Source: Sporanaerobium hydrogeniformans | GTDB lineage: Bacteria; Bacillota; Clostridia; Lachnospirales; Cellulosilyticaceae | Assembly (NCBI RefSeq): GCF_002735925.1 | Contig: NZ_PEDL01000010.1 | Location: forward strand, 55,813-119,812 | DNA: 64,000 bases | Direction: 5' to 3' | Shown: positions 7,037 to 15,869 of the stretch, one piece after another | Layout: each line of letters opens with the position of its first letter | Position numbering within the stretch: position 1 is the stretch's first letter | Notes under the pieces: model-generated | What the model was told of the DNA's origin: nothing | The model's database searches: none | Seen by the model: only the letters and a program-made list of their open reading frames with translations | Translations under genes and position numbers: made by a program

Positions 7037-8536
7037 ATGCAAAAGAAATATTATGGGATGATAGGGGCTTTTATAGCTTGTCTTTTAATAGGTATGATAG
7101 GACTTAATTGTTTAAGAAGCTATGGAAGGAGGCAAGGTAAAATTGCCCTACAAACATTAGATGGAAATCCTGAAGTTATGAAAGAAGTAAAGATAACAGG
7201 GAGCCTATTTGAGAGTTATCGCAATCAAGCCTTTGAGATAGAAAATGGCAAAACGGTGATTAATGTAAAGGAGGTACTCACTCAGGAGGAATTAGAGCAC
7301 CTTTGGAGAGGGACTTCAAGCATTAGTTATAGTGGAAGTTACTTAAAGGAAGTAAAAGAGCCTTACCGTATTAATAACAGAGCTTTTCTTGAAAGCAGTG
7401 TAAGAACTGATGCAATAAAGACTTTAAAAAGTAAAGAAGAAAGGACATGGCCAGGACAGAAAGACGTAGGAATAAAGGAATTTGTTTTCCACTATAGTGT
7501 AGATAAAATAACTCCTAAGTTTGAAATTACTTTTGAAAACTTTAATCATAAAAAGGTTAAAAAGAATATTATTATTCCTGATTACTATATTTACGACGAG
7601 GAGGGAAGCTTTGAATATGAAGAGGTGTACACAAAGTATATGGACGAAGACAAGATGTATTTGTCTCAGACTAGTTGTCATGAGAGGGAAATAAAACAGG
7701 AGATCTATCAGCCGTTAAGCTATGCGCTCGTGTTACAAAATGGCAAATATTACTGCACCTTACCTACGACAACGGCCTATAGGGGTAATAGTGGGATCTA
7801 TCGTATTGATACATTTTTTGAAGGGAATTGGCCGAGTGAATTAACGGCTTACTGGAATAGAGATCAGGAAAATCCCCTGCCTATAGAGCCTAAAGGGTAT
7901 GAGAAGCTTGTAGACATTCCTCTTGAAGAAGGGAACTTATGTGTCTTCGGGATGAGTAAGATAGGTGACAAACTAGGTGTAATCGTTTACCGTCCTCAAA
8001 AACAAGGGCAAAGCTTAGCTTTTGAAGTGTGGCTTTATAATAAAGAAAAGCAGCAGTTTACAGATAAAATAGCCCTTGGAAAGGTAGAGGCTAAGGAAAG
8101 TAGTCGTGTCATACTAAGACCTCAAGGAAAGCTTCTTCATGTAGCCCTTCAAGGACAGCAGAAGGTAGATATTTATAGCCTAGAACTGAAGGGAGAAAGC
8201 TTAACACTAAGTGGTGAGCTAAAGCTCCCGATAGATCAAGAAGGCTATGAAATGATGGAGATTTATAGCACGGGCGAAAAGCTTTACCTACTAGAATATA
8301 TGAATGTGGGCGCAGCAGATCGTATGGGAAGCTTAGAAGAAGAATTCCCCACTTCTTTAATAGGTAGAAATGAAAGAAATCAAATACGTGTTTTTGAGAA
8401 CAATGTATGTATTTATAAAGGAGAACTCATAACGGATATTTATCAAGATTTGATGGCAACTGGCTATATGGAAATCATAAATGAGAGAAGGTTAAGTGAG
8501 ATAACCTTTAGTAAGGCGGGTGGAGAACATGATTGA
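7037..8536 (+). CDS. Large membrane-anchored protein of the GntR/ABC operon
   Basis: A 499-residue protein with one N-terminal hydrophobic helix (about residues 7-25) and a long hydrophilic remainder predicted outside the cell, rich in Tyr-Lys-Glu beta segments and perhaps a beta-propeller in the second half. It overlaps the ATPase start by 8 bases, so it is part of the transporter operon. Proteins of this size sit in the same position in other YtrA-type Clostridia operons. I do not recognise a named family. Confidence 0.55.
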   Translation: MQKKYYGMIGAFIACLLIGMIGLNCLRSYGRRQGKIALQTLDGNPEVMKEVKITGSLFESYRNQAFEIENGKTVINVKEVLTQEELEHLWRGTSSISYSGSYLKEVKEPYRINNRAFLESSVRTDAIKTLKSKEERTWPGQKDVGIKEFVFHYSVDKITPKFEITFENFNHKKVKKNIIIPDYYIYDEEGSFEYEEVYTKYMDEDKMYLSQTSCHEREIKQEIYQPLSYALVLQNGKYYCTLPTTTAYRGNSGIYRIDTFFEGNWPSELTAYWNRDQENPLPIEPKGYEKLVDIPLEEGNLCVFGMSKIGDKLGVIVYRPQKQGQSLAFEVWLYNKEKQQFTDKIALGKVEAKESSRVILRPQGKLLHVALQGQQKVDIYSLELKGESLTLSGELKLPIDQEGYEMMEIYSTGEKLYLLEYMNVGAADRMGSLEEEFPTSLIGRNERNQIRVFENNVCIYKGELITDIYQDLMATGYMEIINERRLSEITFSKAGGEHD

Positions 8537-9242
8537 GCTGAAGGAGGCAACTTATAACTACAGAGAATCTGTAGGGATTATGAAGGTAAACTTGAAGCTT
8601 CAAAAGGGACAAATTATCGGTGTTTTTGGAGAAAATGGAGCGGGTAAAACGACACTTCTTAAGTGTATAGGGGGGCTTTTGGATTTGCAGAGAGGAGAAG
8701 TACTTGTAGATGGAGAGCCTATTCATCCAGCAACCTATGAGAATTTAGCTTTTATTAGTGAGGAAGGAAGTCTTATCAATGATTTTACCATTGAAGAGCA
8801 TAAGAGGTTTTTTATGAGCTGTTTTAAAAGATTTAACGAAGAACGTTTTGAAAAATTGATTGATTTTTTTCAACTTGACCGAAAAAAGAAGCTCAAAGCC
8901 TTTTCAAAAGGACAAAAGGCGAAGCTAGAGATTGCGGTAGGTTTTTCGAAAGGTGCTAAGTATATTTTAATGGATGAGCCCTTTTTGGGGAATGATGTTT
9001 TTACACGTAGTGATTTCTTAGGAGTTATGGCGAGCTTTATAGAAGAGGGGGATATCATCGTCATTGCGACACATCTTTTAAATGAGATTGAACACTTTAT
9101 TGATAGAGCAATATTTCTGAAGTTTGGAAGGGTAATAGGTGATTATAGCAATGAAGAGCTAGAAGCTAGAGGGGGAAATCTTACTCAAGTTGCTAAAGAA
9201 CTTTTTAACTATGATATTTCACGAATGAGTAGCTTAGAATAG
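8529..9242 (+). CDS. ABC transporter ATP-binding protein (YtrB-like)
   Basis: A 237-residue ABC ATPase: Walker A GENGAGKTT (about residues 35-43), signature-like region FSKGQKAKLEIAVGFSKG, Walker B YILMDEPF and the switch His in IATHLL. The signature reads SKGQ rather than canonical SGGQ, as in several ABC-2/YtrB exporters. I choose ATG 8529 over the upstream GTG at 8520; GGGTGGAG sits just before it. Fourth gene of the palindrome-controlled operon. Confidence 0.85.
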   Translation: MIELKEATYNYRESVGIMKVNLKLQKGQIIGVFGENGAGKTTLLKCIGGLLDLQRGEVLVDGEPIHPATYENLAFISEEGSLINDFTIEEHKRFFMSCFKRFNEERFEKLIDFFQLDRKKKLKAFSKGQKAKLEIAVGFSKGAKYILMDEPFLGNDVFTRSDFLGVMASFIEEGDIIVIATHLLNEIEHFIDRAIFLKFGRVIGDYSNEELEARGGNLTQVAKELFNYDISRMSSLE

Positions 9243-9361
9243 CTAACATAAGGCTACGTAATAAAAGTCAGAAAAGATATAAGAATTGCAAATCGGTATG
9301 TTTGGAGTTAGAATAAAAGGACGGTTTTTATTCAAACATAAGGAAGAAAGGGGAAAAAGAA

Positions 9362-10918
9362 TTGCAAAATAATTATAATATGCTTACAGATAGTGATAAG
9401 ATGAATATTCCCTTGTTACTAAAAAGTATATGTGTGGGCATATGTACAGCCATAGTTGTTATCTTATATCGTATGACATTAACCTATGCTGAGCAATTAG
9501 CTTTTGGCATATATGATTTTTTTCGAGAAAATATCATAGCTATTCCATTTCTATTTATAGGTTTATGTATAGTAGGTTATGTAGTGGGTTATTTAGTTTC
9601 TAAGAATAAAATGATTAGTGGAAGTGGTATCCCGCAACTAAAAGGACAATTAATGGGATATCTTAAAAATGATTGGCTGCATACTTTATGGGCAAAATTT
9701 ATGGGAGGAACCTTAGGGATTATAAGTGGTTTATCTTTAGGTCGTGAAGGTCCATCTATCCAACTAGGAGCTTGCGTTGCCGAAGGGATAGGGAAAAAGC
9801 TTGGACAGAATCGTTTAGAGAGAAAAATATTGATGGTAAGTGGGGCAAGTGCAGGATTAGCAGCAGCTTTTAATGCACCGTTAGCAGGCGTACTATTTGC
9901 ACTAGAAGAAGTATTTAAATACTTTTCACCCATCATTTTACTTTCTACTATGTCCTCGGCGATTATAGCAGACTTTATTTCTAAGCAAGTTTTTGGTATG
10001 GAGGCTATTTTTCAGTTTGATATACAAGGGAGTATTCCTCTACAGGATTATTGGATGCTTATTTTGTTAGGGATTCTATTAGGCATAATGGGGGTACTCT
10101 ACAATAGCATTCTTTTAAAGTCTCAAGAACTTTATCGTAAAATAAACTTTTTAAATTCACGGGTAAAATTGATTATTCCTTTTATAGGTGCAGGACTATT
10201 AGGCTTGACCTTTCCAGCTGTGTTAGGAGGAGGTCATCATATGATAGAATATTTTAATTTATCCAGTGGGATTTTCTTTTTATTTGCCTTATTTGTTATT
10301 AAATTTCTTTTTTCCATGGTTAGCTTTGGATCAGGGGCACCAGGAGGTATTTTTTTTCCACTTCTTATATTAGGAGCAACCCTAGGAAGTATTTTTGCTA
10401 GCATTAGCGTTCACTATTTTGGTTATAATGAAACGTTATTTTACAATTTTGTCATCGTTGCCATGGCAGGTTATTTTACTGCTATTGTAAGGGCACCTAT
10501 TACAGGGATTGTACTTATATTAGAGATGACAGGTTCATTTAGTCATCTTTTATCGCTAACGGTGGTTTCTTTAACTGCTTATGTAGTAGCGGATTTACTG
10601 AAGAGTCAGCCTATTTATGAATCCTTACTGGATAACCTATTAAAAGCATCTAATCATGAAGAATTAGAAGAAGAACATAGCAAAAAAATTATGATAGAGT
10701 TATTAGTACAATATGGAGCAGCACTAGAGGGGAAGCAGGTTAAGGAGTTAAAATGGCCTTCAAAATGTTTGCTTGTGAGTATTAAGAGGGGAGATAAAGA
10801 AATATTACCCAAAGGGGATACACAAATCAAAGCAGGGGATTATTTACTGGTTTTAACAGACATCAATAGTGAATGGAAAACGCGAAAAAAACTAGAAAAA
10901 ATGAATACCTTAAGCTAG
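9362..10918 (+). CDS. CLC-family chloride/proton antiporter with C-terminal TrkA-C domain
   Basis: A 518-residue CLC protein. Ion-path motifs are present: GSGIPQ (about residue 85), GREGPSIQLG with the gating Glu (about 130), the EE pair after APLAGVLFAL that supplies the internal proton glutamate of exchangers, and GAPGGIFFPLL (about 330). Because both glutamates are kept, it is probably an H+/Cl- exchanger rather than a channel. Residues about 430-515 form a TrkA-C (RCK-C) regulatory domain (VKELKWPSKCLLVSI ... AGDYLLVL). The start is TTG 9362 with AAGGGGAAA upstream. It stands alone. Confidence 0.9.
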   Translation: MQNNYNMLTDSDKMNIPLLLKSICVGICTAIVVILYRMTLTYAEQLAFGIYDFFRENIIAIPFLFIGLCIVGYVVGYLVSKNKMISGSGIPQLKGQLMGYLKNDWLHTLWAKFMGGTLGIISGLSLGREGPSIQLGACVAEGIGKKLGQNRLERKILMVSGASAGLAAAFNAPLAGVLFALEEVFKYFSPIILLSTMSSAIIADFISKQVFGMEAIFQFDIQGSIPLQDYWMLILLGILLGIMGVLYNSILLKSQELYRKINFLNSRVKLIIPFIGAGLLGLTFPAVLGGGHHMIEYFNLSSGIFFLFALFVIKFLFSMVSFGSGAPGGIFFPLLILGATLGSIFASISVHYFGYNETLFYNFVIVAMAGYFTAIVRAPITGIVLILEMTGSFSHLLSLTVVSLTAYVVADLLKSQPIYESLLDNLLKASNHEELEEEHSKKIMIELLVQYGAALEGKQVKELKWPSKCLLVSIKRGDKEILPKGDTQIKAGDYLLVLTDINSEWKTRKKLEKMNTLS

Positions 10919-10954
10919 AAGTTCAGTATCATAGATAGGCTCCTCACGAAAGGG

Positions 10955-11238
10955 GAAGAGGTACTTTTTGAGACGGCTAGAAGAGGTGACAGGGCCTGAT
11001 GAATATACTTACCTTGTTAATTTATTATACGAATGTGATGGCTAAATATAACCTTAAATGGGCAGCTAAATGCTATGAATTATTTAAAAAAGAGCAAGCA
11101 CAGAGTGAAATAATTAAAAGGTTGGGGTAACACAAAGAGAAGTTGAAGAATGGGAAAAAGCCAGTCAGAACATGTACTTACCTTATGATGTAGCATTAGA
11201 TATTAACCCATAGGATAAGAGTTTTTTGGGAATACAGT
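10955..11238 (+). pseudogene. Remnant of a GH65 glycoside phosphorylase (C-terminal part)
   Basis: Frame-broken sequence keeps recognisable GH65 (maltose/kojibiose/trehalose phosphorylase) pieces. EEVLFETAR is near 10955, and VTGPDEYT with the catalytic Glu is at 10986-11009. A frameshift follows, then YYTNVMAKYNLKWAAKCYELFKK, another shift, and then VTQREVEEWEKASQNMYLPY with an in-frame TAG before DKSFLGI. The rest of the enzyme (about 500 N-terminal residues) is missing. It joins directly to a beta-phosphoglucomutase fragment, so a disaccharide phosphorylase operon once stood here and was lost by internal deletion. Confidence 0.8.
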
Positions 11239-11241
11239 ATC

Positions 11242-11376
11242 GTACTAGAAGATGCAAAAGCAGGGATTGAAACTGCTAAGAGGGCTGACATGTATGCTAT
11301 TGGCGTAGGTAACAAAGAAGATTTACTGGGGGCTAATCAATGGATTCATCATATGAAAGAGCTTTTCTTTCGATAG
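11242..11376 (+). pseudogene. Remnant of beta-phosphoglucomutase (C-terminus)
   Basis: The frame from 11242 to the TAG at 11374-11376 reads VLEDAKAGIETAKRADMYAI, then GVGNKEDLLGAN. This is the conserved HAD-family C-terminal motif of beta-phosphoglucomutases (the ED of motif IV and the GVG turn). About 44 residues of a normal 220-residue enzyme remain. GH65 phosphorylases and beta-phosphoglucomutases act in series (disaccharide to glucose 1-phosphate to glucose 6-phosphate), so both fragments come from one lost operon. Confidence 0.75.
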
Positions 11377-11410
11377 TAAAGGTAAATTACAAGGTATAGC
11401 TATTTTGAAC

Positions 11411-11442
11411 CGGGATATCATCTTTTGATATTCCGATTTTTT
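11411..11442 (+). terminator. Terminator after the GH65/beta-PGM remnant
   Basis: CGGGATATCA (11411-11420) pairs with TGATATTCCG (11426-11435, one G-T pair), followed by ATTTTTT. It survives as the terminator of the decayed operon. Confidence 0.75.
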
Positions 11443-11584
11443 ATGGTTTTAAATCATAATAGGAACCTATTAAATTATGGGTATAAGTAAATAAGAAGGA
11501 GGATGCATTTAGGGTAAATCTGTTAATACTTATATGCAATATTAATGATTAAATAATATTTATATAAATATTATTTATAAATTA

Positions 11585-11634
11585 TTGACAATTATAATAA
11601 AACAGATTAAAATTTAGTTAAATCATTTAACTAA
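11585..11634 (+). promoter_or_regulatory. Promoter and operator of the ROK regulator gene
   Basis: TTGACA (11585-11590), a 17-base spacer and TAAAAT (11608-11613) form a strong promoter. Immediately after the -10 box is a perfect inverted repeat: TTAGTTAAAT (11614-11623), central C, ATTTAACTAA (11625-11634). The same site recurs at 12780-12800, so this is the likely operator for the ROK protein, consistent with autorepression. Confidence 0.8.
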
Positions 11635-11665
11635 TATATTGGGCTATAATTTATGGAGGAATAGA

Positions 11666-12766
11666 ATGAAGCGTGGTACGAATTCATCTTTAATGAAAGA
11701 AAATAATAAGAAGTTGATTTTGAATCTAATTAGGCAGAAACACTATTCTAGAGTAGAGCTTGCTCAGAAAACGGGTCTTACAAAAGCGTCCATTACGATT
11801 ATTGTTGAGGAATTAATTAAGGAAGGTTTGGTCTCGGAGGAAGAAACTAATTACTGTGGGATAGGAAGAAAGCCAATCCACTTAAAACTTTGTGCTGACG
11901 CTAGGTATGCAGTTGGAATTAGCATATCACGTTATAGTTGGAGAGCTGGTGTAGTGGATTTGGCAGGGAATTTAATAGGGGCTAAGGATGGCGGTGATAT
12001 GAACGAGCCCCCTCAGTTAGTGCTTGAAAAGATTACTGAAACTATCACTTCTTTGATAGAAAAAATCCCACCAGAAAAGATCATTGGTATTGGTGTAACG
12101 ACGCCGGGACCTGTGGATTATAAAACAAACACAATACTTACTCCACCCAATTTTACAAACTGGCATAACTTCCAACTAGGAAAAACTTTATCAGAGCTCT
12201 GTGGACTTTCTGTTTGGTTAGAAAATATTTCAAATGCTTCTGCCCTTGCTGAAGCCTATTTTGGAGGGTGTACCAATGAAGAGAACTACGGCTATATCAT
12301 AGTTGATGAGGGGATTGGTTCAGGAATTGTAGTAGGTGGAAAAATTTATAGAGGTAAAAGTGGCTATGGCAACGAATTGGGACATACCTCTATCAATTTT
12401 CAAGGCATAGAGTGTGAATGTGGAAATAGAGGTTGTCTAGAAAAATATGCTTCAATACCAAATCTGCTAAAAGGTTCACCCTATACTAGTTGGAAGGAAG
12501 TAATAGAGGAGGATGACCAACGCATTATTGGTCAAGAGGCAGACTACCTTTCGTGTGCAATTATAAATCTGATTAATCTATTTGATCTTAGCAAGGTTAT
12601 TTTAGGGGGTGATATTGCCTATGGTGGAGAGGGATTTGCTAGAGAAATCTCACATATAGTAAATGCAAGAATTATTGTGAGTAATCAAGTGAGAGTATGT
12701 ATTTCAAAAAATATTGATAAAACAGTAATTGCAGCATCTATTGCACTGAATCAAGTGTTTAAATAA
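11666..12766 (+). CDS. ROK-family transcriptional repressor (NagC/XylR type)
   Basis: A 366-residue protein: an N-terminal winged helix-turn-helix (about residues 10-70, YSRVELAQKTGLTKASITII) and a ROK sugar-kinase-like domain with the zinc cluster CECGNRGCLEKY (about residue 255). It presumably senses a sugar or sugar phosphate and releases the two copies of the TTAGTTAAAT/ATTTAACTAA operator. I choose ATG 11666, with GGAGGA six bases upstream, over a TTG at 11639. It is followed by the glycyl radical enzyme operon, its likely target. Confidence 0.9.
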   Translation: MKRGTNSSLMKENNKKLILNLIRQKHYSRVELAQKTGLTKASITIIVEELIKEGLVSEEETNYCGIGRKPIHLKLCADARYAVGISISRYSWRAGVVDLAGNLIGAKDGGDMNEPPQLVLEKITETITSLIEKIPPEKIIGIGVTTPGPVDYKTNTILTPPNFTNWHNFQLGKTLSELCGLSVWLENISNASALAEAYFGGCTNEENYGYIIVDEGIGSGIVVGGKIYRGKSGYGNELGHTSINFQGIECECGNRGCLEKYASIPNLLKGSPYTSWKEVIEEDDQRIIGQEADYLSCAIINLINLFDLSKVILGGDIAYGGEGFAREISHIVNARIIVSNQVRVCISKNIDKTVIAASIALNQVFK

Positions 12767-12800
12767 AAACTTTGTTTATTTAGTTAAATCATTTGATTAA
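12741..12800 (+). promoter_or_regulatory. Promoter and second ROK operator before the glycyl radical operon
   Basis: TTGCAC (12741-12746), a 17-base spacer and TAAAAA (12764-12769) lie at the end of the ROK gene. The operator half TTAGTTAAAT (12780-12789), C, ATTTGATTAA (12791-12800) follows at about +4 to +24. It differs from the autoregulatory copy at two positions. Confidence 0.7.
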
Positions 12801-12818
12801 GTGGGAGAGGAGTGTATA

Positions 12819-13523
12819 ATGAGAATTTTTCGCAAGGGTTTTAATTATTCACAAGATGGTCCAGGAAATAGGTTAGTTTATCATTTGCAGTCATGTAATT
12901 TTCGATGTAAATGGTGTTCAAATCCAGAGAGTATAGGAAAGAGCTGCGCCTTGAGTATTGACTGTACAGTTGATGAGCTAGTGGATGAAATTATGAGAAG
13001 TAAAAGGATGTTTTTTGACGGTGGTGGTATTACATTGACGGGTGGGGAACCTACCATGCAATATGAGGAAATGATAGTACTGCTTGAAAGGTTAAAATCT
13101 ATTGGAATACATACGGTAATTGAGACAAATGGGTCACATCCGAGGCTTTTAGAGGTACTTCCCTATATTGACTTTCTCATTATGGATGTTAAACACTACG
13201 ATGATGAAGTCCATAGGAAGTATACAGGGGTATCCAATAGGCAGATAAGAGACAACTTAGAAAAACTGTGTAGGCTTCAAAGAGAAGTACTGATTAGGAT
13301 TCCAATAATTAATGGCATTAACAATGATGCCCAGGGATTTTTAGATTATTTTAATCAATGGGATACAAGTAGTTTAACATTTGAATTTTTGCCTTATCAT
13401 GAATATGGTAAAGAAAAGTGGGAAGAGCCATATGAGATACAACATGGCTTTATTACATCGGAAGATTTAGAGCAGTTTAAAAGAGCTTTCAATGCACATC
13501 ATTTCAAGATTATAGAAACTTAA
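12819..13523 (+). CDS. Radical SAM glycyl-radical-enzyme activase
   Basis: A 234-residue radical SAM protein with the cluster motif CNFRCKWC (CxxxCxxC) followed by SNPES, characteristic of activases for glycyl radical enzymes. GGGITLTGGEPTMQ is the SAM-binding GGEP motif. It uses SAM and a [4Fe-4S] cluster to abstract hydrogen from the glycine of the enzyme encoded next. There is no ferredoxin-like insertion after the CxWC motif, so it is of the compact PflA size, although the SNPE sequence is more like activases of dehydratase-type partners. The GTG at 12801 is an alternative start, but GGGAGAGGAG lies properly before ATG 12819. It is 13 bases from its partner. Confidence 0.9.
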   Translation: MRIFRKGFNYSQDGPGNRLVYHLQSCNFRCKWCSNPESIGKSCALSIDCTVDELVDEIMRSKRMFFDGGGITLTGGEPTMQYEEMIVLLERLKSIGIHTVIETNGSHPRLLEVLPYIDFLIMDVKHYDDEVHRKYTGVSNRQIRDNLEKLCRLQREVLIRIPIINGINNDAQGFLDYFNQWDTSSLTFEFLPYHEYGKEKWEEPYEIQHGFITSEDLEQFKRAFNAHHFKIIET

Positions 13524-13536
13524 GGGGGAAGGTACA

Positions 13537-15855
13537 ATGAAGGGTATTTATAAAAAGGGAGAAATGACAAGATTAGCAAAAAAACTTTTCGAAGAAGAAA
13601 GACAGATAAAACGTTTAGATGGCTGGTTTTTAGCCCAGGAAATACAGATGCAAATGGAGGGAAAGTATAAGGATAGAGAAATAAAGGCAGCGGAAAGCCT
13701 AAAAGAAATCGTCAGGACAATCCCACTAAGCGTAAGTGATTATGCTATTTTTGTGGGTACCCAAAGAGATAGCTTTGCCAGAAGTTATGCACTCATTAAC
13801 CCAACTTTCAAAGTAGAAGAATTTAGCGGGTATTGTGACCCAACAGTAGTTTTTAATGATATCGAGCCTAATGACGAGTTTACACAGGATAGAATAGACA
13901 AGGTACGAAATCATACAAAAGAAACAGATTATGTTAGGCAGCTAACGAAGGTCTATGACCAGTTTGCTGATGATATGAAAGAGGTGGCATATTTTGTTGA
14001 ACAAGTAACAGGACACTTGATTCCTGACTTTAGAGCTGCACTAAAGTATGGTCTAAAGTCAATGATAGAGTCGCTCGAATTGAAAGAAGGTAGCAATTAC
14101 GAGGCGATGAAAATCTCTTTGGAAAGTGTGCTTATATTAGCAAAACGCTATCAGGAGATATTAAAGGAGAAGCTAAGGGGAGCCAGTGAAGAACGAAAGG
14201 TACAAATTAAATTTATGCTGGATACACTATATAAAGTGCCAGAAAATGGTGCCGAGAACTTGTACGAGGCAATTCAGATGTTTCTTCTATTATGGCAGGT
14301 GATGTGCCTAGAGCAAGCCCCCAATCCATTTGCTTTTTCTGTGGGCAATGCAGATAGGATTTTCGAGCCTTATCGTAAGGATATGGATAGGGAAAAAGCC
14401 TCAGAGCTCTTAAAGCATTTTCTAGTATTTTTTAATGTGGCAGACAGAAGTTGGGCTATTTCACAAAACATTCTTATTGGCGGTAGGGACATAAGCGGAG
14501 AGGATTTGACAAATGAAACCTCCTATGCCCTACTGGATGCTTACTATGATATGAATCTTCCACAGCCCATATTATCAGTAAAGCTGCATAAAAACACGCC
14601 AGAAAAGCTTTACCGAGAACTTGGTAGGTTCTTTTTCACTCCAGGAATGTTAACACCTTCATTATTTAATGATGATTCTTTGTTTGAAGTGCTTAGGGCC
14701 CATGGTGTAGCAGAAGAGGATTTACCAGATATCTCAATTGCAGGCTGTCAGGAACCGCTTATTATGGGTAAGGATAATGGTAATACAACAAATAGCTGGT
14801 TAAATCTGGCCAAAATTTTAGAACTGACACTTAATAAGGGGCGTTCTACAATTACAGGAGAAAAGATTGCCGATTTGCCCCAAGGTATACTTTCTAATGT
14901 GAGAGAAGATTTTTATCGTAATACAGAACTATTCGTACATAGGATGACTGAGGCTGCTAATGGTGTATCTAGTGCCTTGTCAAATCAAAGAGTGCCCTTT
15001 TTATCATGTTTTATGGGAGGAATGGAAAATGGAATTGATTTGAGAGATACAGAGAATCAAGGGACAAAATATAACGGAAGTGGCTGCTTAATCCACGGCG
15101 TTAGTGTAGTAGCTGATAGTTTTATTGCTATTGATACCTTGTTAAAGGAACGCCCTCAAGACGCGGACAGACTTTTGGTAGCTCTCAGTAATAACTTTGA
15201 AAACGATAGAGAATTGCAAGATTTTTTACTGTCTTGTCATAAGTTTGGAAATAATATTGAAGATGTAGATAAGGAAGTTGTAGAGTTAACTAACAAAATT
15301 TCAGAGCTTGTAAGAAGCCAAAAGAACTATTTGGGAAATTCTTTCAGACCTGACTTTAGCAGCCCATCAACACATCTCCTATATGGATACTGGGTTGGAG
15401 CTACACCAGATGGTAGAAAACAACGAGAAATGCTTGGTTATGGAGTAGATCCTCTTTTTGGGGAGGCAATTAACGGAATGGGCTTTAGAATGCTTTCCAC
15501 AATGAAACTGCCTTTTGAGCAAATGAATGGAGGATACGCTTCCCATTTGGGGATAGATCCGAAGTATTTTAGAAGCAAAGATGTTGAGGAAAAAGGTTTG
15601 GAATTCAAAAACAAAATTATCACTCCTTTATTTTTTAATCCAGAGCAGGGTAAGGTATCACCTTTTTATTTATATGTTAATGTCACTACACCTGAAATCC
15701 TAAGAAAAGTACTAAAAGATCCCAAAAAATATGCCCCAAGTGGTGTTTATATTATGAGAATTCATGGCACATTTGTTAACTTCTTAGATTTAGCGCCAGC
15801 AATACAGCAGGATATTATAAAACGTTTGGACTTACAATCTACTACTTTAGCATAG
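13537..15855 (+). CDS. Divergent glycyl radical enzyme (PFL/dehydratase superfamily), substrate unknown
   Basis: A 772-residue protein of the pyruvate formate-lyase superfamily. The thiyl-radical site reads AGCQEPLIMGKDNG (about residues 400-415): one Cys followed by Glu two residues later, as in dehydratases and lyases (GCxEP), not the Cys-Cys pair of PFL. It is followed by NSWLNLAKILELTLNKG, which matches the dehydratase pattern. The C-terminal glycyl-radical loop reads MRIHGTFVNFLDLAPAIQQ, where family members normally show RVxGYxxxF. The Gly is kept but the next residue is Thr instead of Tyr. It is thus a catalytically plausible but unusual member. Gene neighbours (kinase, isomerase, ROK) point to a phosphorylated sugar or sugar alcohol. 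Inferred: anaerobic C-O or C-C cleavage of such a substrate. Confidence 0.85.
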   Translation: MKGIYKKGEMTRLAKKLFEEERQIKRLDGWFLAQEIQMQMEGKYKDREIKAAESLKEIVRTIPLSVSDYAIFVGTQRDSFARSYALINPTFKVEEFSGYCDPTVVFNDIEPNDEFTQDRIDKVRNHTKETDYVRQLTKVYDQFADDMKEVAYFVEQVTGHLIPDFRAALKYGLKSMIESLELKEGSNYEAMKISLESVLILAKRYQEILKEKLRGASEERKVQIKFMLDTLYKVPENGAENLYEAIQMFLLLWQVMCLEQAPNPFAFSVGNADRIFEPYRKDMDREKASELLKHFLVFFNVADRSWAISQNILIGGRDISGEDLTNETSYALLDAYYDMNLPQPILSVKLHKNTPEKLYRELGRFFFTPGMLTPSLFNDDSLFEVLRAHGVAEEDLPDISIAGCQEPLIMGKDNGNTTNSWLNLAKILELTLNKGRSTITGEKIADLPQGILSNVREDFYRNTELFVHRMTEAANGVSSALSNQRVPFLSCFMGGMENGIDLRDTENQGTKYNGSGCLIHGVSVVADSFIAIDTLLKERPQDADRLLVALSNNFENDRELQDFLLSCHKFGNNIEDVDKEVVELTNKISELVRSQKNYLGNSFRPDFSSPSTHLLYGYWVGATPDGRKQREMLGYGVDPLFGEAINGMGFRMLSTMKLPFEQMNGGYASHLGIDPKYFRSKDVEEKGLEFKNKIITPLFFNPEQGKVSPFYLYVNVTTPEILRKVLKDPKKYAPSGVYIMRIHGTFVNFLDLAPAIQQDIIKRLDLQSTTLA

Positions 15856-15869
15856 AGAGGTTAAGAGAT

